A stretch of DNA of 64,000 nt from Streptomyces aureoverticillatus. Its GTDB lineage: Bacteria > Actinomycetota > Actinomycetes > Streptomycetales > Streptomycetaceae. Within the stretch, counting starts at the first letter, position 1; every line of letters starts with the position of its first letter. Shown one piece after another: positions 15,538 through 25,821 of this stretch. The DNA is taken from NCBI RefSeq assembly GCF_014649395.1, contig NZ_BMSY01000006.1, positions 310,001 to 374,000 on the forward strand. Direction: 5' to 3'. A program made the position numbers and the translations under genes. Under the pieces are notes generated by a model. The model saw only the letters and a program-made list of their open reading frames with translations. It searched no databases and was not told the origin of the DNA.

Positions 15538-17172
15538 TCACCGGGCGAGCGGAGCCATCACCCAGCGCTGGGTCCTCATGCCGTCCTCGGGCCCGATCTC
15601 GATCAGCTTGCGGGCGGCCGGGTAGGCCTCGTTGCCCTCCACCTCATAGCCCACCTGGAAGGTGCCCGGCACGTCCCTGACCTCGGGCTGCCGTTCCCGT
15701 GACACCGCCGACGGGTAGTCGGCGCCGTCGCCCGCGGCGCGGATCGCCAGCTCGGCGAGCAGGCGCTCCTGCGCGGCGGCGAGGGCCTCGTTGGGGTCGC
15801 GGGGCGCGGCCTGCGGTGCCCGCGCGCCCCCGGCCGTCGGCGGCGCGACCTGGCTGCTCGGCTCGCGCCGCGCGCTCGTCGCCTGCCGGGTGGACAGCTG
15901 CGCCTGCACGACCGTGCCGTCGTTGTCGAGGGCGACCCGGATCACGCCGCGGTCCGGTGTGATGACGGGAACGCCGTCGAAGGCCTGCCGGAACGTGACG
16001 TGCGTCTGGAGGGACGTGGGGGCGCCGATCTCCGAGCCGTCCTTGGTGCCGGAGTTCTGCATCAGGTCGTGCACGCTGTCGACGACCAGTTCGGCGCCGT
16101 CGGCGTGCTGCTCGGCGAAGGCGCGCGCCAGCTCGACGGCCCGCTCGGTGGGCAGCTGCGTGGTGTTGCGCGTGTTGGGCTCGGCGAGGCGCACCCAGCG
16201 GATCGCGAGCGGGCCGGTGGAGACGGTGCGGTCGCCGGATTCGGCGCTGAGCACGCCCCGCCGGTCGACCTGCACCTCTTCGAGGGCGGCGGACGGGAAG
16301 GACGCGATGCGGCCCGCCCGGGTCAGCTCGGCGCTCGGGTCGCGCGGCGCGAGCTGGACGGTCTGCGTGCCCTGCGGCAGCGCGGTGAGCTGCTCGGTGA
16401 GCGACGCGCGCGCGTTGTACCAGCGCCACGCGTACCAGTTGTCCGGCACGGCGTCGCGGTAGAAGTACCGCTCGGTGTTGAGCCGGTTCTCGGCCTCGGC
16501 CTGGGTGGCGCCGACCGCGCACACCGATGGCGCCTGGTTCTTCCAGATGTCCCAGCTCGCGTTCAGCCAGGCCTCGGAGTACGTCTGCCCGGCCACCCAC
16601 TTGTCCCAGAACTTCCGGCCGTAGTCCGGGTGGTCGATGCTGGTCGTCTCGAAGCCGAAGATCATGCGGAAGCCGAGGTTGGGCCCGGCCCAGGTGCGGA
16701 TCGGCGAGTGCCCGCCGAGGACCCGCAGCGAGAAGCAGGTCGACCAGAAGACGTACTTCGCCTTCTCGTTGCCGAGCGCCATCCGGTTGGAGTACGCCCG
16801 GGTGCGGCCGTCCCAGGCCGCGCCGAGCGGCGCCTCGAAGACGCCGTTGCCGTCCATGTTGCCGTGGCCCGAGTGGTACACGGCGCAGACGGCGTCCATG
16901 CCGTAGCGGTCCTGCCAGTTGTCGAACGCCTCCTCGTACGCCCACACCTGGACGCCGCCGTCGGCGAACCAGAAGTTGCGGTCGTAGAACCTCTGCGGAT
17001 ACTCCAGCCAGCCGGTGGCGTCCTCGTGCGTGTAGCGGAGTGCCGACGCGTCGGCGAAGTTCTCGACGCTGAACGCTCCCCACCAACCGAACGTCGAGTC
17101 CCGCTCACCTGCCGCGCCGGGCTTCTCCGGCTCCACCGGAGACGGACCGCGGTCCACGTAGATCATGCGCAT
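15538..17172 (-). CDS. DUF6345-like protein with caspase-type His/Cys motif and a propeptide-like C-terminal half
   Basis: A 544-residue protein without a signal peptide. The N-terminal half (about 25-260) is rich in aromatic residues and contains AVCAVYHSGHGNMDGNGVF (His103-Gly104) and, after an expected spacing, KYVFWSTCFSLRVLGG (Cys146). This His-Gly/Cys arrangement resembles clan CD cysteine peptidases such as caspases and gingipains. I believe the region corresponds to DUF6345. The C-terminal half has a PepSY/FTP-like stretch (LARAFAEQHADGAELVVDSVH ... THVTFRQAFDGVPVITPDRGVIRVALDNDGTV) as found in thermolysin-type propeptides. Peptidase activity is inference. It lies downstream of, and on the same strand as, the subtilase, separated by a terminator. 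Confidence 0.6.
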   Translation of the reverse strand: MRMIYVDRGPSPVEPEKPGAAGERDSTFGWWGAFSVENFADASALRYTHEDATGWLEYPQRFYDRNFWFADGGVQVWAYEEAFDNWQDRYGMDAVCAVYHSGHGNMDGNGVFEAPLGAAWDGRTRAYSNRMALGNEKAKYVFWSTCFSLRVLGGHSPIRTWAGPNLGFRMIFGFETTSIDHPDYGRKFWDKWVAGQTYSEAWLNASWDIWKNQAPSVCAVGATQAEAENRLNTERYFYRDAVPDNWYAWRWYNARASLTEQLTALPQGTQTVQLAPRDPSAELTRAGRIASFPSAALEEVQVDRRGVLSAESGDRTVSTGPLAIRWVRLAEPNTRNTTQLPTERAVELARAFAEQHADGAELVVDSVHDLMQNSGTKDGSEIGAPTSLQTHVTFRQAFDGVPVITPDRGVIRVALDNDGTVVQAQLSTRQATSARREPSSQVAPPTAGGARAPQAAPRDPNEALAAAQERLLAELAIRAAGDGADYPSAVSRERQPEVRDVPGTFQVGYEVEGNEAYPAARKLIEIGPEDGMRTQRWVMAPLAR

Positions 17173-17457
17173 GGCCTAACCCCCTGGGTGATCTCCCCTT
17201 CGCGTGGCTGAGAGCCGCGCGGTCGAGGGGGCCTAAAAGTGTCACCGCGGCGGGGCCTTGCCCAGTTGCCATTCCGGCCATAGGAACCGCGCCACGAGCG
17301 TGCCCCGGCGCCCCAACGGCCCCTGTGGCCAGGGATGTTGGCGCCCCACTGTTCGTATCGGCCCCGCGCACCAGCGCGGCCCCCTCGAACACAGCGAGAG
17401 GGCCGCGCGGTTGGCGGGAAACGGAGGCTGTCTACTTGCCGTCGTCCACCGGTCTGT
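17173..17457. other. Intergenic stretch with terminator, promoter region of the DUF6345-like gene
   Basis: The 285 bases between the subtilase stop and the DUF6345-like start hold a strong hairpin (17374-17408) and nothing with coding character. Confidence 0.5.
17374..17408 (-). terminator. Hairpin terminator after the subtilase gene
   Basis: A 14-base left arm GCGCGGCCCCCTCG (17374-17387), a 7-base loop, and right arm CGAGAGGGCCGCGC (17395-17408), with one mismatch. It sits about 50 bases beyond the subtilase stop. No U-tract is present, as is usual for GC-rich actinomycete hairpin terminators. Confidence 0.65.
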
Positions 17458-20400
17458 CTACCCGCCGAGGTAGGCGCGCAGGATCTTCACGGTCGACGTG
17501 TTCCCCTGCTTGTCGGTGACCTCGGCGCGGAAGGAGACTCCCTTGCCGCGCGCCGGGTTCTTCACCTCGGCCCGGCCGCCCTCGACCCTCAGCTCCTTCC
17601 AGGTGCGCCCGTCGTCGTAACTGGCGTACGCGCGCAGGGACGTGAGGTTGGCGCCGGCCGCGTGGCCCTGGACGGTGACCGGCACGGACTGTTTGGCGCC
17701 CGCCGGGGCCCGGCTGTCCAGGCCGAGCTTCGGCCCGAAGCGGACGGTGGACACGGGCAGTTGGGTCTCTTCCGTCACGTGCCGGGAGCGGAACGTCCAG
17801 CTCGCGTCGACGCGCGACGACACCGCGGTGAGCTTCGGGGAGCGGGTGACGGACGCCGTCAGCCGGTACTCCGCGTCACCCGCCGGGACCTTGAAGGCCT
17901 CGGCGCCCGTCACCGCGTCGTTGCTCTCGGCGATCTTCACGCCGTCGCGGTACAGGACCGACTTCTCCGAGGTGTACCGCGTCCAGCCGGGGTGTCCCTT
18001 GCCGTCGGCCACGACCGGAATCCGGCCGAGCAGCTCGTCGCCCTTGCGGAAGACGCCCATGTCGGGGCCGGGGCGCGGGCCGACGCGCGGCCCGAAGACG
18101 CCGGTGTTGAACGTCTCCGTGTAGGTCCGGCCCGCGCGGTAGGTCTTCGGGTCCATGTCGTAGCCGCCCTCCAGGACCCGGTCGCCCTCCCCGCCGGCGC
18201 CGCCTTCGTCGCCGTACAGCTCCACGTCCATGCCCCACCGCGTTCCGTCGAGCGTGGACACGTACGCCGTCGTGGTGCGCGGCAGCTTCTGCTCCGGCAG
18301 GATCGGCGAGATGCCGCCCGCCTCCGGGAGGTACCCGGCGACGGACAACTCGCCCCGCTTGCCGGGGTTGGACGCCCCTGTACGGACCTTCACGGTGGCG
18401 AAGTCACCGGCCTTGAGGTGCCGCGTGTAGCCCGTCGCCAGCTTGCTGACCTTGCCGCCGAGCAGCACGTCGTGGCGGACGTCCGCGCCCTTGCGCCAGG
18501 TGCCGAGCCACTGCTGGCCGAGGCCGTCGGGCACGGCGGGGCCGAGGTGCGCGGTGCGCAGGCTCCGGAAGGAGCTGATGTTGAGCGCGCCCAGTTCGTT
18601 GCCCGCGTAGGTGTAACGGGCGTCCATGAACACCAGTTCCGCCGCCCGGTCCGGGACGGTGATGTCGACCGGCTTCGCCTTGCGGGCGTCCAGCGTCACC
18701 GTCATCTTCCGGTCGACGGTGAGCCGGGGCCGCACCAGCCAGTCGGCGCCCTTGTCCCCGTTCTCGGGGTCGACGTACATCGCCGTGTCCAGCAGGTAAC
18801 TCCCCTTGGCCACACGGACCTTGACGGTGCCGGACGGGCTGTGCGGCTCCAGGTTGATGCCCTTGTCGCCGCCCGTGACGCCATGCAGCAGCATGGCGTA
18901 GTGCGGCGCGGGCCGCCCGTCGCGGCCGACGGTCTTGAGCGTCACCTCGTGCCGCTCGATCTCGCGCTCCACGACGGCCGCCGTGCGGACGCTCTGCCCG
19001 CCGCCGCTCGCCGTGACGTACGCGGTGTACGAGCCGTCGACCGAACCGCCGACCCGGGTGTCCGCGGTCAGGCCGACGGCGGCGGTCCCGCCCGCCGGGA
19101 CGGTGACCTTGCGTTTGCTGACGGTGAAGAAGCCGTCGGGTGCCGGGCGGCCCTTCGGGTCGGTCGCCGTCGTGTCCAGGTCGAGCGTGACGTCCCGGTC
19201 GCCGAGGTTTTTGTACGTGACCTTCTTGGTGACCGGCTTGTCGTCGGTGTGCGGCCACAGTTGCTCGCCGAAGTCGAGCGAGGTCGGCCGCGCGATCACG
19301 GTCTGGTCGATGGCCTTGTCCACGGCGATCCGGCCCGCGCCCTGCTCGAAGGGCGTGTACGCGCCGCCCTTCGCGGACGCCGTCAGGGCGCCCTTGAGCT
19401 CGGCCTGCTTCCAGCCCGGGTGCCGCTGCTTGAGCAGCGCGGCGGCACCCGCCGCGTGCGGGGCCGCCATCGACGTCCCCGAGATCGTCAGATAGCCCTC
19501 CGGGTTCTGGCCGACCTCCTTCTCGATGGCGCTGCCGGGGGCGGCCGCCGCGGTGATGTCCACGCCCGGCGCCGTCACGTCCGGCTTGATGGTGCCGCCG
19601 CCCGCGCGCGGGCCCCGGCTGGAGAACTCCGCGAGCCGCTCGCCGTCGTCGACGGCGCCCACCGTCAGGGCGGCCTTCGCGCTGCCCGGCGACTCGACGG
19701 TGCCGGACCCGCCCGCACCGCTGTTGCCCGCCGACACCGCGAACAGGACGCCCTTGTCGGCCGACAGCTTGTCGACCGCGGCCTCCAGCGGATCGGTGCC
19801 GGGCATGTCGCCGCCGCCGAGGCTGAGGTTGACGACGTCGGCGCCCTGGGCGGCCGCCCACTCCATGCCCGCGATGATCCCGGAGTCGCCGCCGGTGCCG
19901 TCGTCGGCGAGGACCTTGCCGCTCAGGAGCCGGGCGCCCGGGGCGACACCCTTGAAGGCGCCGTTCTTCGCGCCGCTACCGGCGGCGATCGAGGCCACGT
20001 GCGTGCCGTGGCCGACGCGGTCCTTGGCATCGGGGGCGGAGGAGAAGTTCTTCTCGGCGACGACCTGGCCCTTCAGGTCGGGGTGCGTGGCGTCGACGCC
20101 CGAGTCCAGGACCGCGATCTTCACGCCCTTGCCGTCGTACCCGGCCTCCCAGGCCTTCGGCGCGCCGATCCGCGCCACGCTCTTGTCGAGGTTCGCCCTG
20201 CGGGTGCCGTCCAACCACAGGTGTCGCACCCCCGAGGCGGCGGCGGTCCGCGCGCCGCGCCGGTCGGTGAGCGCCTTCCACAGCGCCGCCGCGTCCTCCT
20301 TCGGGGTGGTGATCGCCTCCGCGTTCAGCGACGGCAGGCTCCGGCGCACCGAGGTGTCCCCGGCCGCCCGCACCTCCGCCTTCGCCCCGCGGGCCGCCCC

Positions 20401-20814
20401 CGCGTAGCCGACGATCAGCTTCAGCCCGCGCTTGTGGGCGGTGCGATTCGCCTCGCGGGTCAATTCCGTGACGTCGAACAGCCGCCGGTCGACCCTGCCC
20501 TCGGCGATCAGCCGCTGCGCGTCGTACGGCAGCACGAGGGTGTGCCCTGCGACGGCCCGGGTGCGCACGGGTATGCGCTCGCGGCCCTCGCCGGGTTCGA
20601 ATCCGGCCACGCGGCCCTTGGCGTCCACGGTGACGCGGTCGCCGGTGACCAGCGTGAGGCGGTGCGCGGGGCCTGCCTGCCCGGGGCTTGCTTGGGCGCG
20701 ACCTGCCTGTGCGGGTCCTGCTTGGGTGCCTGCCTGTACGGGGTCCACCGCCAGCGCCACGGCCACCCCGGCCGCGACGGCGGCCGCACCCGCTCTTCTT
20801 CTGTGTTGGCGCAC
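17458..20814 (-). CDS. Secreted S8-family subtilisin-like serine protease
   Basis: A 1118-residue exported protease. An Arg-rich signal peptide (ending near VDPVQA, residue 28) is followed by a short Gln/Ala/Gly/Pro repeat (QAGPAQAGRAQASPGQAGPA) and an inhibitor-like prodomain. The catalytic domain has Asp237 (IAVLDSGVDATHPD), His272 (GHGTHVASIAAG), oxyanion Asn in VSAGNSGAGG and Ser448 (ISGTSMAAPHAAG). About 600 residues of beta-rich C-terminal domains follow. This layout is typical of large Streptomyces subtilases acting in protein scavenging. The GTG start at 20814 has GGGGGAG only two to three bases before it, so initiation may be inefficient. It is divergent from the OsmC gene. Confidence 0.92.
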   Translation of the reverse strand: MRQHRRRAGAAAVAAGVAVALAVDPVQAGTQAGPAQAGRAQASPGQAGPAHRLTLVTGDRVTVDAKGRVAGFEPGEGRERIPVRTRAVAGHTLVLPYDAQRLIAEGRVDRRLFDVTELTREANRTAHKRGLKLIVGYAGAARGAKAEVRAAGDTSVRRSLPSLNAEAITTPKEDAAALWKALTDRRGARTAAASGVRHLWLDGTRRANLDKSVARIGAPKAWEAGYDGKGVKIAVLDSGVDATHPDLKGQVVAEKNFSSAPDAKDRVGHGTHVASIAAGSGAKNGAFKGVAPGARLLSGKVLADDGTGGDSGIIAGMEWAAAQGADVVNLSLGGGDMPGTDPLEAAVDKLSADKGVLFAVSAGNSGAGGSGTVESPGSAKAALTVGAVDDGERLAEFSSRGPRAGGGTIKPDVTAPGVDITAAAAPGSAIEKEVGQNPEGYLTISGTSMAAPHAAGAAALLKQRHPGWKQAELKGALTASAKGGAYTPFEQGAGRIAVDKAIDQTVIARPTSLDFGEQLWPHTDDKPVTKKVTYKNLGDRDVTLDLDTTATDPKGRPAPDGFFTVSKRKVTVPAGGTAAVGLTADTRVGGSVDGSYTAYVTASGGGQSVRTAAVVEREIERHEVTLKTVGRDGRPAPHYAMLLHGVTGGDKGINLEPHSPSGTVKVRVAKGSYLLDTAMYVDPENGDKGADWLVRPRLTVDRKMTVTLDARKAKPVDITVPDRAAELVFMDARYTYAGNELGALNISSFRSLRTAHLGPAVPDGLGQQWLGTWRKGADVRHDVLLGGKVSKLATGYTRHLKAGDFATVKVRTGASNPGKRGELSVAGYLPEAGGISPILPEQKLPRTTTAYVSTLDGTRWGMDVELYGDEGGAGGEGDRVLEGGYDMDPKTYRAGRTYTETFNTGVFGPRVGPRPGPDMGVFRKGDELLGRIPVVADGKGHPGWTRYTSEKSVLYRDGVKIAESNDAVTGAEAFKVPAGDAEYRLTASVTRSPKLTAVSSRVDASWTFRSRHVTEETQLPVSTVRFGPKLGLDSRAPAGAKQSVPVTVQGHAAGANLTSLRAYASYDDGRTWKELRVEGGRAEVKNPARGKGVSFRAEVTDKQGNTSTVKILRAYLGG

Positions 20815-20891
20815 TGCTCCCCCTGACTCCCCCTGTCCGGTGCAACTTTGTTATGTAGACGGGGAGTTGAGTACCAGGGTTGCTCGTGGAG

Positions 20892-20916
20892 CACCCGGGC
20901 CACCCCCGCCCGGGTG
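20892..20916. promoter_or_regulatory. Perfect 9-bp inverted repeat between divergent subtilase and OsmC genes
   Basis: CACCCGGGC (20892-20900), a 7-base spacer, then GCCCGGGTG (20908-20916). It lies about 80 bases before the subtilase start and 100 before the OsmC start. It could be an operator shared by the divergent pair or a 5' leader hairpin. The sequence does not decide between them. Confidence 0.45.
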
Positions 20917-21013
20917 ATCCTTCTTACGGCCCGTGGGCCCGCCCGACCCGCCGATGTCCCCCGGAGTGTGATCGGATGGACCCCACGGAACTTCACCGAA
21001 GGGATTTGGCATC

Positions 21014-21439
21014 GTGGCTACCACGCGCTCCGCACACACGGTCTGGGAAGGCAGCCTGACCGAGGGCTCCGGCACCGTCACCTTCGACTCCTCGGGCATC
21101 GGGCAGCAGGCCGTGTCCTGGCCCTCCCGCGCCGAGCAGGCGAACGGCAAGACCAGCCCGGAGGAGCTCATCGCCGCCGCGCACTCGAGCTGCTTCTCCA
21201 TGGCGCTCTCGCACGGCCTCACCGGCGCCGGCACCCCGCCCACCAAGCTCGTCACGTCCGCCGACGTGACCTTCCAGCCGGGCGAGGGCATCACCGGCAT
21301 CCACCTCACCGTCGAGGGCGAGGTGCCGGGCATCGACGAGGCCGCCTTCACCGCGGCCGCCGAGGGCGCCAAGGCGAACTGCCCGGTCAGCCAGGCACTC
21401 ACGGGCACGACGATCACGCTCTCGGCCAAGCTGGCCTGA
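21014..21439 (+). CDS. OsmC/Ohr family peroxiredoxin-like protein
   Basis: A 141-residue OsmC-family protein. Two redox cysteines occupy the family positions: Cys60 in EELIAAAHSSCFSMALS and Cys123 in AKANCPVSQAL. These reduce organic hydroperoxides by a dithiol mechanism, so the protein is expected to protect against lipid peroxides in the cytoplasm. The start is GTG 21014 (VATTRSAH), with GAAGGGA about ten bases upstream. Its stop codon lies at the entrance of an 8-bp tandem repeat followed by a strong terminator, so it is a single-gene transcript. Confidence 0.92.
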   Translation: MATTRSAHTVWEGSLTEGSGTVTFDSSGIGQQAVSWPSRAEQANGKTSPEELIAAAHSSCFSMALSHGLTGAGTPPTKLVTSADVTFQPGEGITGIHLTVEGEVPGIDEAAFTAAAEGAKANCPVSQALTGTTITLSAKLA

Positions 21440-21440
21440 G

Positions 21441-21488
21441 CGCCTGAGCGCCTGAGCGCCTGAGCGCCTGAGCGCCTGAGCGCCTGAG
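21441..21488. repeat. 8-bp tandem repeat (CGCCTGAG) x6
   Basis: Six perfect head-to-tail copies of CGCCTGAG directly after the OsmC stop codon, preceded by a partial copy that includes the stop TGA itself. Copy number is likely to vary by replication slippage. Each unit supplies a TGA in one frame. Confidence 0.95.
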
Positions 21489-21509
21489 CCGCCCGCGCGC
21501 GGCAGCGCG

Positions 21510-21548
21510 GCGAAGCCGCCGACCGGTACGTCCGGTCGGCGGCTTCGC
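21510..21548 (+). terminator. Strong hairpin terminator after OsmC gene
   Basis: A perfect 17-base-pair inverted repeat: left arm GCGAAGCCGCCGACCGG (21510-21526), 5-base loop TACGT, right arm ending GGCTTCGC at 21548. There is no U-tract. Its position after the OsmC gene and before the DnaK promoter fits an intrinsic terminator. Confidence 0.85.
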
Positions 21549-21606
21549 CATGTCCGACCCGGGTACACGACCCCCGCACCCGCACGCATCAGACGGAGCA
21601 CGCGGC

Positions 21607-21627
21607 ATTGACAAGAGGCCGCTCAAG
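21607..21627 (+). promoter_or_regulatory. HAIR-like HspR operator overlapping a TTGACA -35 box
   Basis: The known HspR operator HAIR is CTTGAGT-N7-ACTCAAG. Here ATTGACA (21607-21613), seven bases, then GCTCAAG (21621-21627) has the same 7-7-7 geometry: 6 of 7 matches in the right half and the TTGA core in the left. It overlaps the sequence TTGACA, 50 bases upstream of the DnaK start. HspR control of this second dnaK is inference. Confidence 0.5.
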
Positions 21628-21676
21628 TTTTGTGCTGGAGGGTGGAGTAGCGGCGCGTCGGAAGGGGTTGTTGGAC

Positions 21677-23638
<1,962 letters not shown>

Positions 23639-23668
23639 CCTTGCCTTCGACCGGAGGCGCGCGGGCGG

Positions 23669-24532
23669 CTACGCCTTCGACTGGAGGTACTTGACCGTCG
23701 CCGGGTCGGCCGGGAGCAGCGTCTCGATGGCCAGCTCGGCGACGGTCACGTCCATCGGCGTGTTGAACGTCGAGATCGACGAGACGAAGGACAGCACCCG
23801 GCCCTCGTGCTCGATCCGCAGCGGCAGCGCGAAGTACGGCACGTGGCAGTCCGCGGCCGCGTCCTCGCCCGGGTCCGCCACCGGATACGCCGCCACCTCC
23901 TCGTACAGCGCCCGCAGTTCGGCCGAGCGGTGCAGGGCGATCTGCCGCTCCATCTGGTGCAGCAGATGCCCGCGCCACTCCCGCAGGTTGCGGATCTTCC
24001 GCGCGAGGCCCCGCGGGTGCAGGACGACGCGCATCGCGTTCAGGGGCGGTGCGAGCAGGTCCTCCGGCAGGTCGTCGAGCAGCATCGCGATGCCGCGGTT
24101 CGCGGCGACCACGTGGTACGTCGCGTCGACGACCAGCGCCGGATAGGGCTCGTAGCCCTGGAGCAACTGCTCGAGACCGGCCCGCAGCGTGCCCATCGAC
24201 GGGTCGTCGAGCGGTGTCTGCGGGAAGCGCGGCGCGTACCCCGCCGCGAGCAGCAGCGCGTTGCGCTCGCGCACCGGCACGTCCAGGTGCTCGGCGAGCT
24301 TGAGCACGAACTCCTCGCTGGGCCGGGCGCGGCCCGTCTCGACGAAGCTGATGTGCCGCGCCGAGGAGTCCGCGCGCAGCGCCAGTTCGAGCTGGCTGAC
24401 CCGGCGTTCCTCGCGCCAGGCCCGCAGCAGCGCGCCCACCTCGGACGGCTCGGCCGACTCGGTCGAGCGGGGGCCCGCGGGGTGCCGGGGGCCGCCTTTG
24501 CTGTTCCGTCTGCCGGGCGCGAGAGTTGTCAT
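23669..24532 (-). CDS. XRE-family regulator with MmyB-like ligand-binding domain
   Basis: A 287-residue transcription factor. Residues about 33-90 form a helix-turn-helix (LLRAWREERRVSQLELALRADSSARHISFVETGRARPSEEFVLKLAEHL). The rest is the MmyB-like PAS-type domain (YPALVVDATYHVVAANRGIAMLLDDLPEDLLAPPLNAMRVVLHPRGLARKIRNLREWRGHLLHQMERQ), which in related regulators binds a fatty-acid-like ligand. Such genes usually sit divergent to the gene they control. Here the ADP-ribosylglycohydrolase starts only 27 bases away on the other strand, too close for two independent promoters unless they overlap the coding ends. Confidence 0.9.
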   Translation of the reverse strand: MTTLAPGRRNSKGGPRHPAGPRSTESAEPSEVGALLRAWREERRVSQLELALRADSSARHISFVETGRARPSEEFVLKLAEHLDVPVRERNALLLAAGYAPRFPQTPLDDPSMGTLRAGLEQLLQGYEPYPALVVDATYHVVAANRGIAMLLDDLPEDLLAPPLNAMRVVLHPRGLARKIRNLREWRGHLLHQMERQIALHRSAELRALYEEVAAYPVADPGEDAAADCHVPYFALPLRIEHEGRVLSFVSSISTFNTPMDVTVAELAIETLLPADPATVKYLQSKA

Positions 24533-24559
24533 ACCCAGACGGTAATCGAGGAGTGATGC

Positions 24560-25666
24560 ATGACGAATCCGCAGGGCTCGCCGGTGCCGCCGGCGGCGGC
24601 AGGCTGGGAGGCCACCGCCGTCTACCGCGCCCGGGTGCGCGGCTGCCTGCTCGGCGGCGCGATCGGTGACGCGCTCGGCTACGCGGTCGAGTTCACCTCG
24701 CTCGACGGCATCCGCGCGGCGCACGGCCCCGCCGGGGTGCGGGGGCCGCTGCCCGACGCGGCGGGTGTCAGCCGGATCAGCGACGACACCCAGATGACGC
24801 TGTTCACCGCCGAGGCGCTGCGGACGGCGCACGCGCGCGAGCGCCGCAGGGGCATCGGCGGCGCGGCGCCGGAACTCGTACGGCAGGCGTATATGCGCTG
24901 GCTGGACACGCAGACGAAGCCCGGCCCCGAGCCGCGGGCCGACCGGACGGGGCCCGCGGAGCCCGCCGACCTCAGCTCCCAGGCGTGGCTCTACGCCCAG
25001 CGCGCCCCCGGCAACGCCTGCCTGAGCGGCCTGCGACACGGCTACGCCCCCGACCCGGCCTCCGAGCTGGGCGCACACGGTCCCGTCAACCCCGAGTCCA
25101 AGGGGTGCGGCACCGTCATGCGGTCGGCGCCCTTCGGCCTCACCCGCGCGCCCGCCGAACGCTCCTTCGAACTCGCCGCGCGCTGCGCGCAGATCACCCA
25201 CGGCCACCCCACCGGCTACTACGCGGCGGGCGCGCTCGCCGCCGTCGTCGCCCACCTCGTCGAGGGCGACTCCCTGGAGGGCGCCGTCCTGCGCACCCTG
25301 CGGCTGCTCGGCCGGTACTCCGGGCACGAGGAGACGTCCGCCGCGCTGGCCGCCGCCGTCGACCTCGCCGCGGCGGGCGAGCCGAGCGCCGAGCGCGTGG
25401 AGAGCCTCGGTGCCGGCTGGATCGCCGAGGAGGCCCTGGCCATCGGCGTGTACGCCGCCCTGGCCGCGCACCGCGTCGAGGACGCCCTGCTGCTCGCCGT
25501 GAACCACTCGGGCGACAGCGACTCCACCGGCTCCGTCTGCGGCAATCTGCTCGGCGCGCGGCGCGGCGACCACGAACTGCCGGCCGACTGGCTGCGGTTG
25601 ACGGAGGGCCGCGCGGTGATCGCGGCGGTCGCGGACGATCTCGCGGCGGAGTGCGGGCGCCGCTGA
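24560..25666 (+). CDS. ADP-ribosylglycohydrolase family protein
   Basis: A 368-residue ARH-fold hydrolase. Motifs: GCLLGGAIGDALGYAVEF at the N-terminus, the metal-binding SDDTQMT (Asp75, Asp76, Thr77) and the C-terminal HSGDSDSTGSVCGNLLGA that supplies the second set of magnesium ligands. Such enzymes remove ADP-ribose from proteins (DraG type), from nucleic acids or from ADP-ribosylated small molecules. The target is unknown. The start is ATG 24560 with GAGGAG eight bases upstream. It faces the MmyB-like regulator across 27 bases, making that regulator its probable controller. Downstream lies a PCD gene on the same strand. Confidence 0.9.
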   Translation: MTNPQGSPVPPAAAGWEATAVYRARVRGCLLGGAIGDALGYAVEFTSLDGIRAAHGPAGVRGPLPDAAGVSRISDDTQMTLFTAEALRTAHARERRRGIGGAAPELVRQAYMRWLDTQTKPGPEPRADRTGPAEPADLSSQAWLYAQRAPGNACLSGLRHGYAPDPASELGAHGPVNPESKGCGTVMRSAPFGLTRAPAERSFELAARCAQITHGHPTGYYAAGALAAVVAHLVEGDSLEGAVLRTLRLLGRYSGHEETSAALAAAVDLAAAGEPSAERVESLGAGWIAEEALAIGVYAALAAHRVEDALLLAVNHSGDSDSTGSVCGNLLGARRGDHELPADWLRLTEGRAVIAAVADDLAAECGRR

Positions 25667-25763
25667 GCCGCTGGATGCGTACGCTGCTGAGCCGCCGACC
25701 GCGCGCGGTCCACCGGAATGGGCGCGCCGCCGAGTCCCCGCCCGGCACCCGCTGTGGCAGGCT

Positions 25764-25802
25764 GGCTGTACACCCCACATACGCAGGGCTGTACGCCACA
25801 TC
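25764..25802 (+). repeat. 23-bp-period direct repeat upstream of the PCD gene
   Basis: GGCTGTAC followed by a CCACAT occurs twice (about 25764-25779 and 25787-25802). It lies just before the ribosome binding site of the PCD gene, where it could bind a regulator. There is no further support. Confidence 0.4.
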
Positions 25803-25821
25803 CGCAGGAAGGAGAGCGGCC

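Noticed and set aside
17335-20826. 1163-residue plus-strand frame opposite the subtilase
   Set aside because: The subtilase on the other strand has all catalytic motifs and a signal peptide. The plus-strand translation is Arg/Val/His-rich noise.
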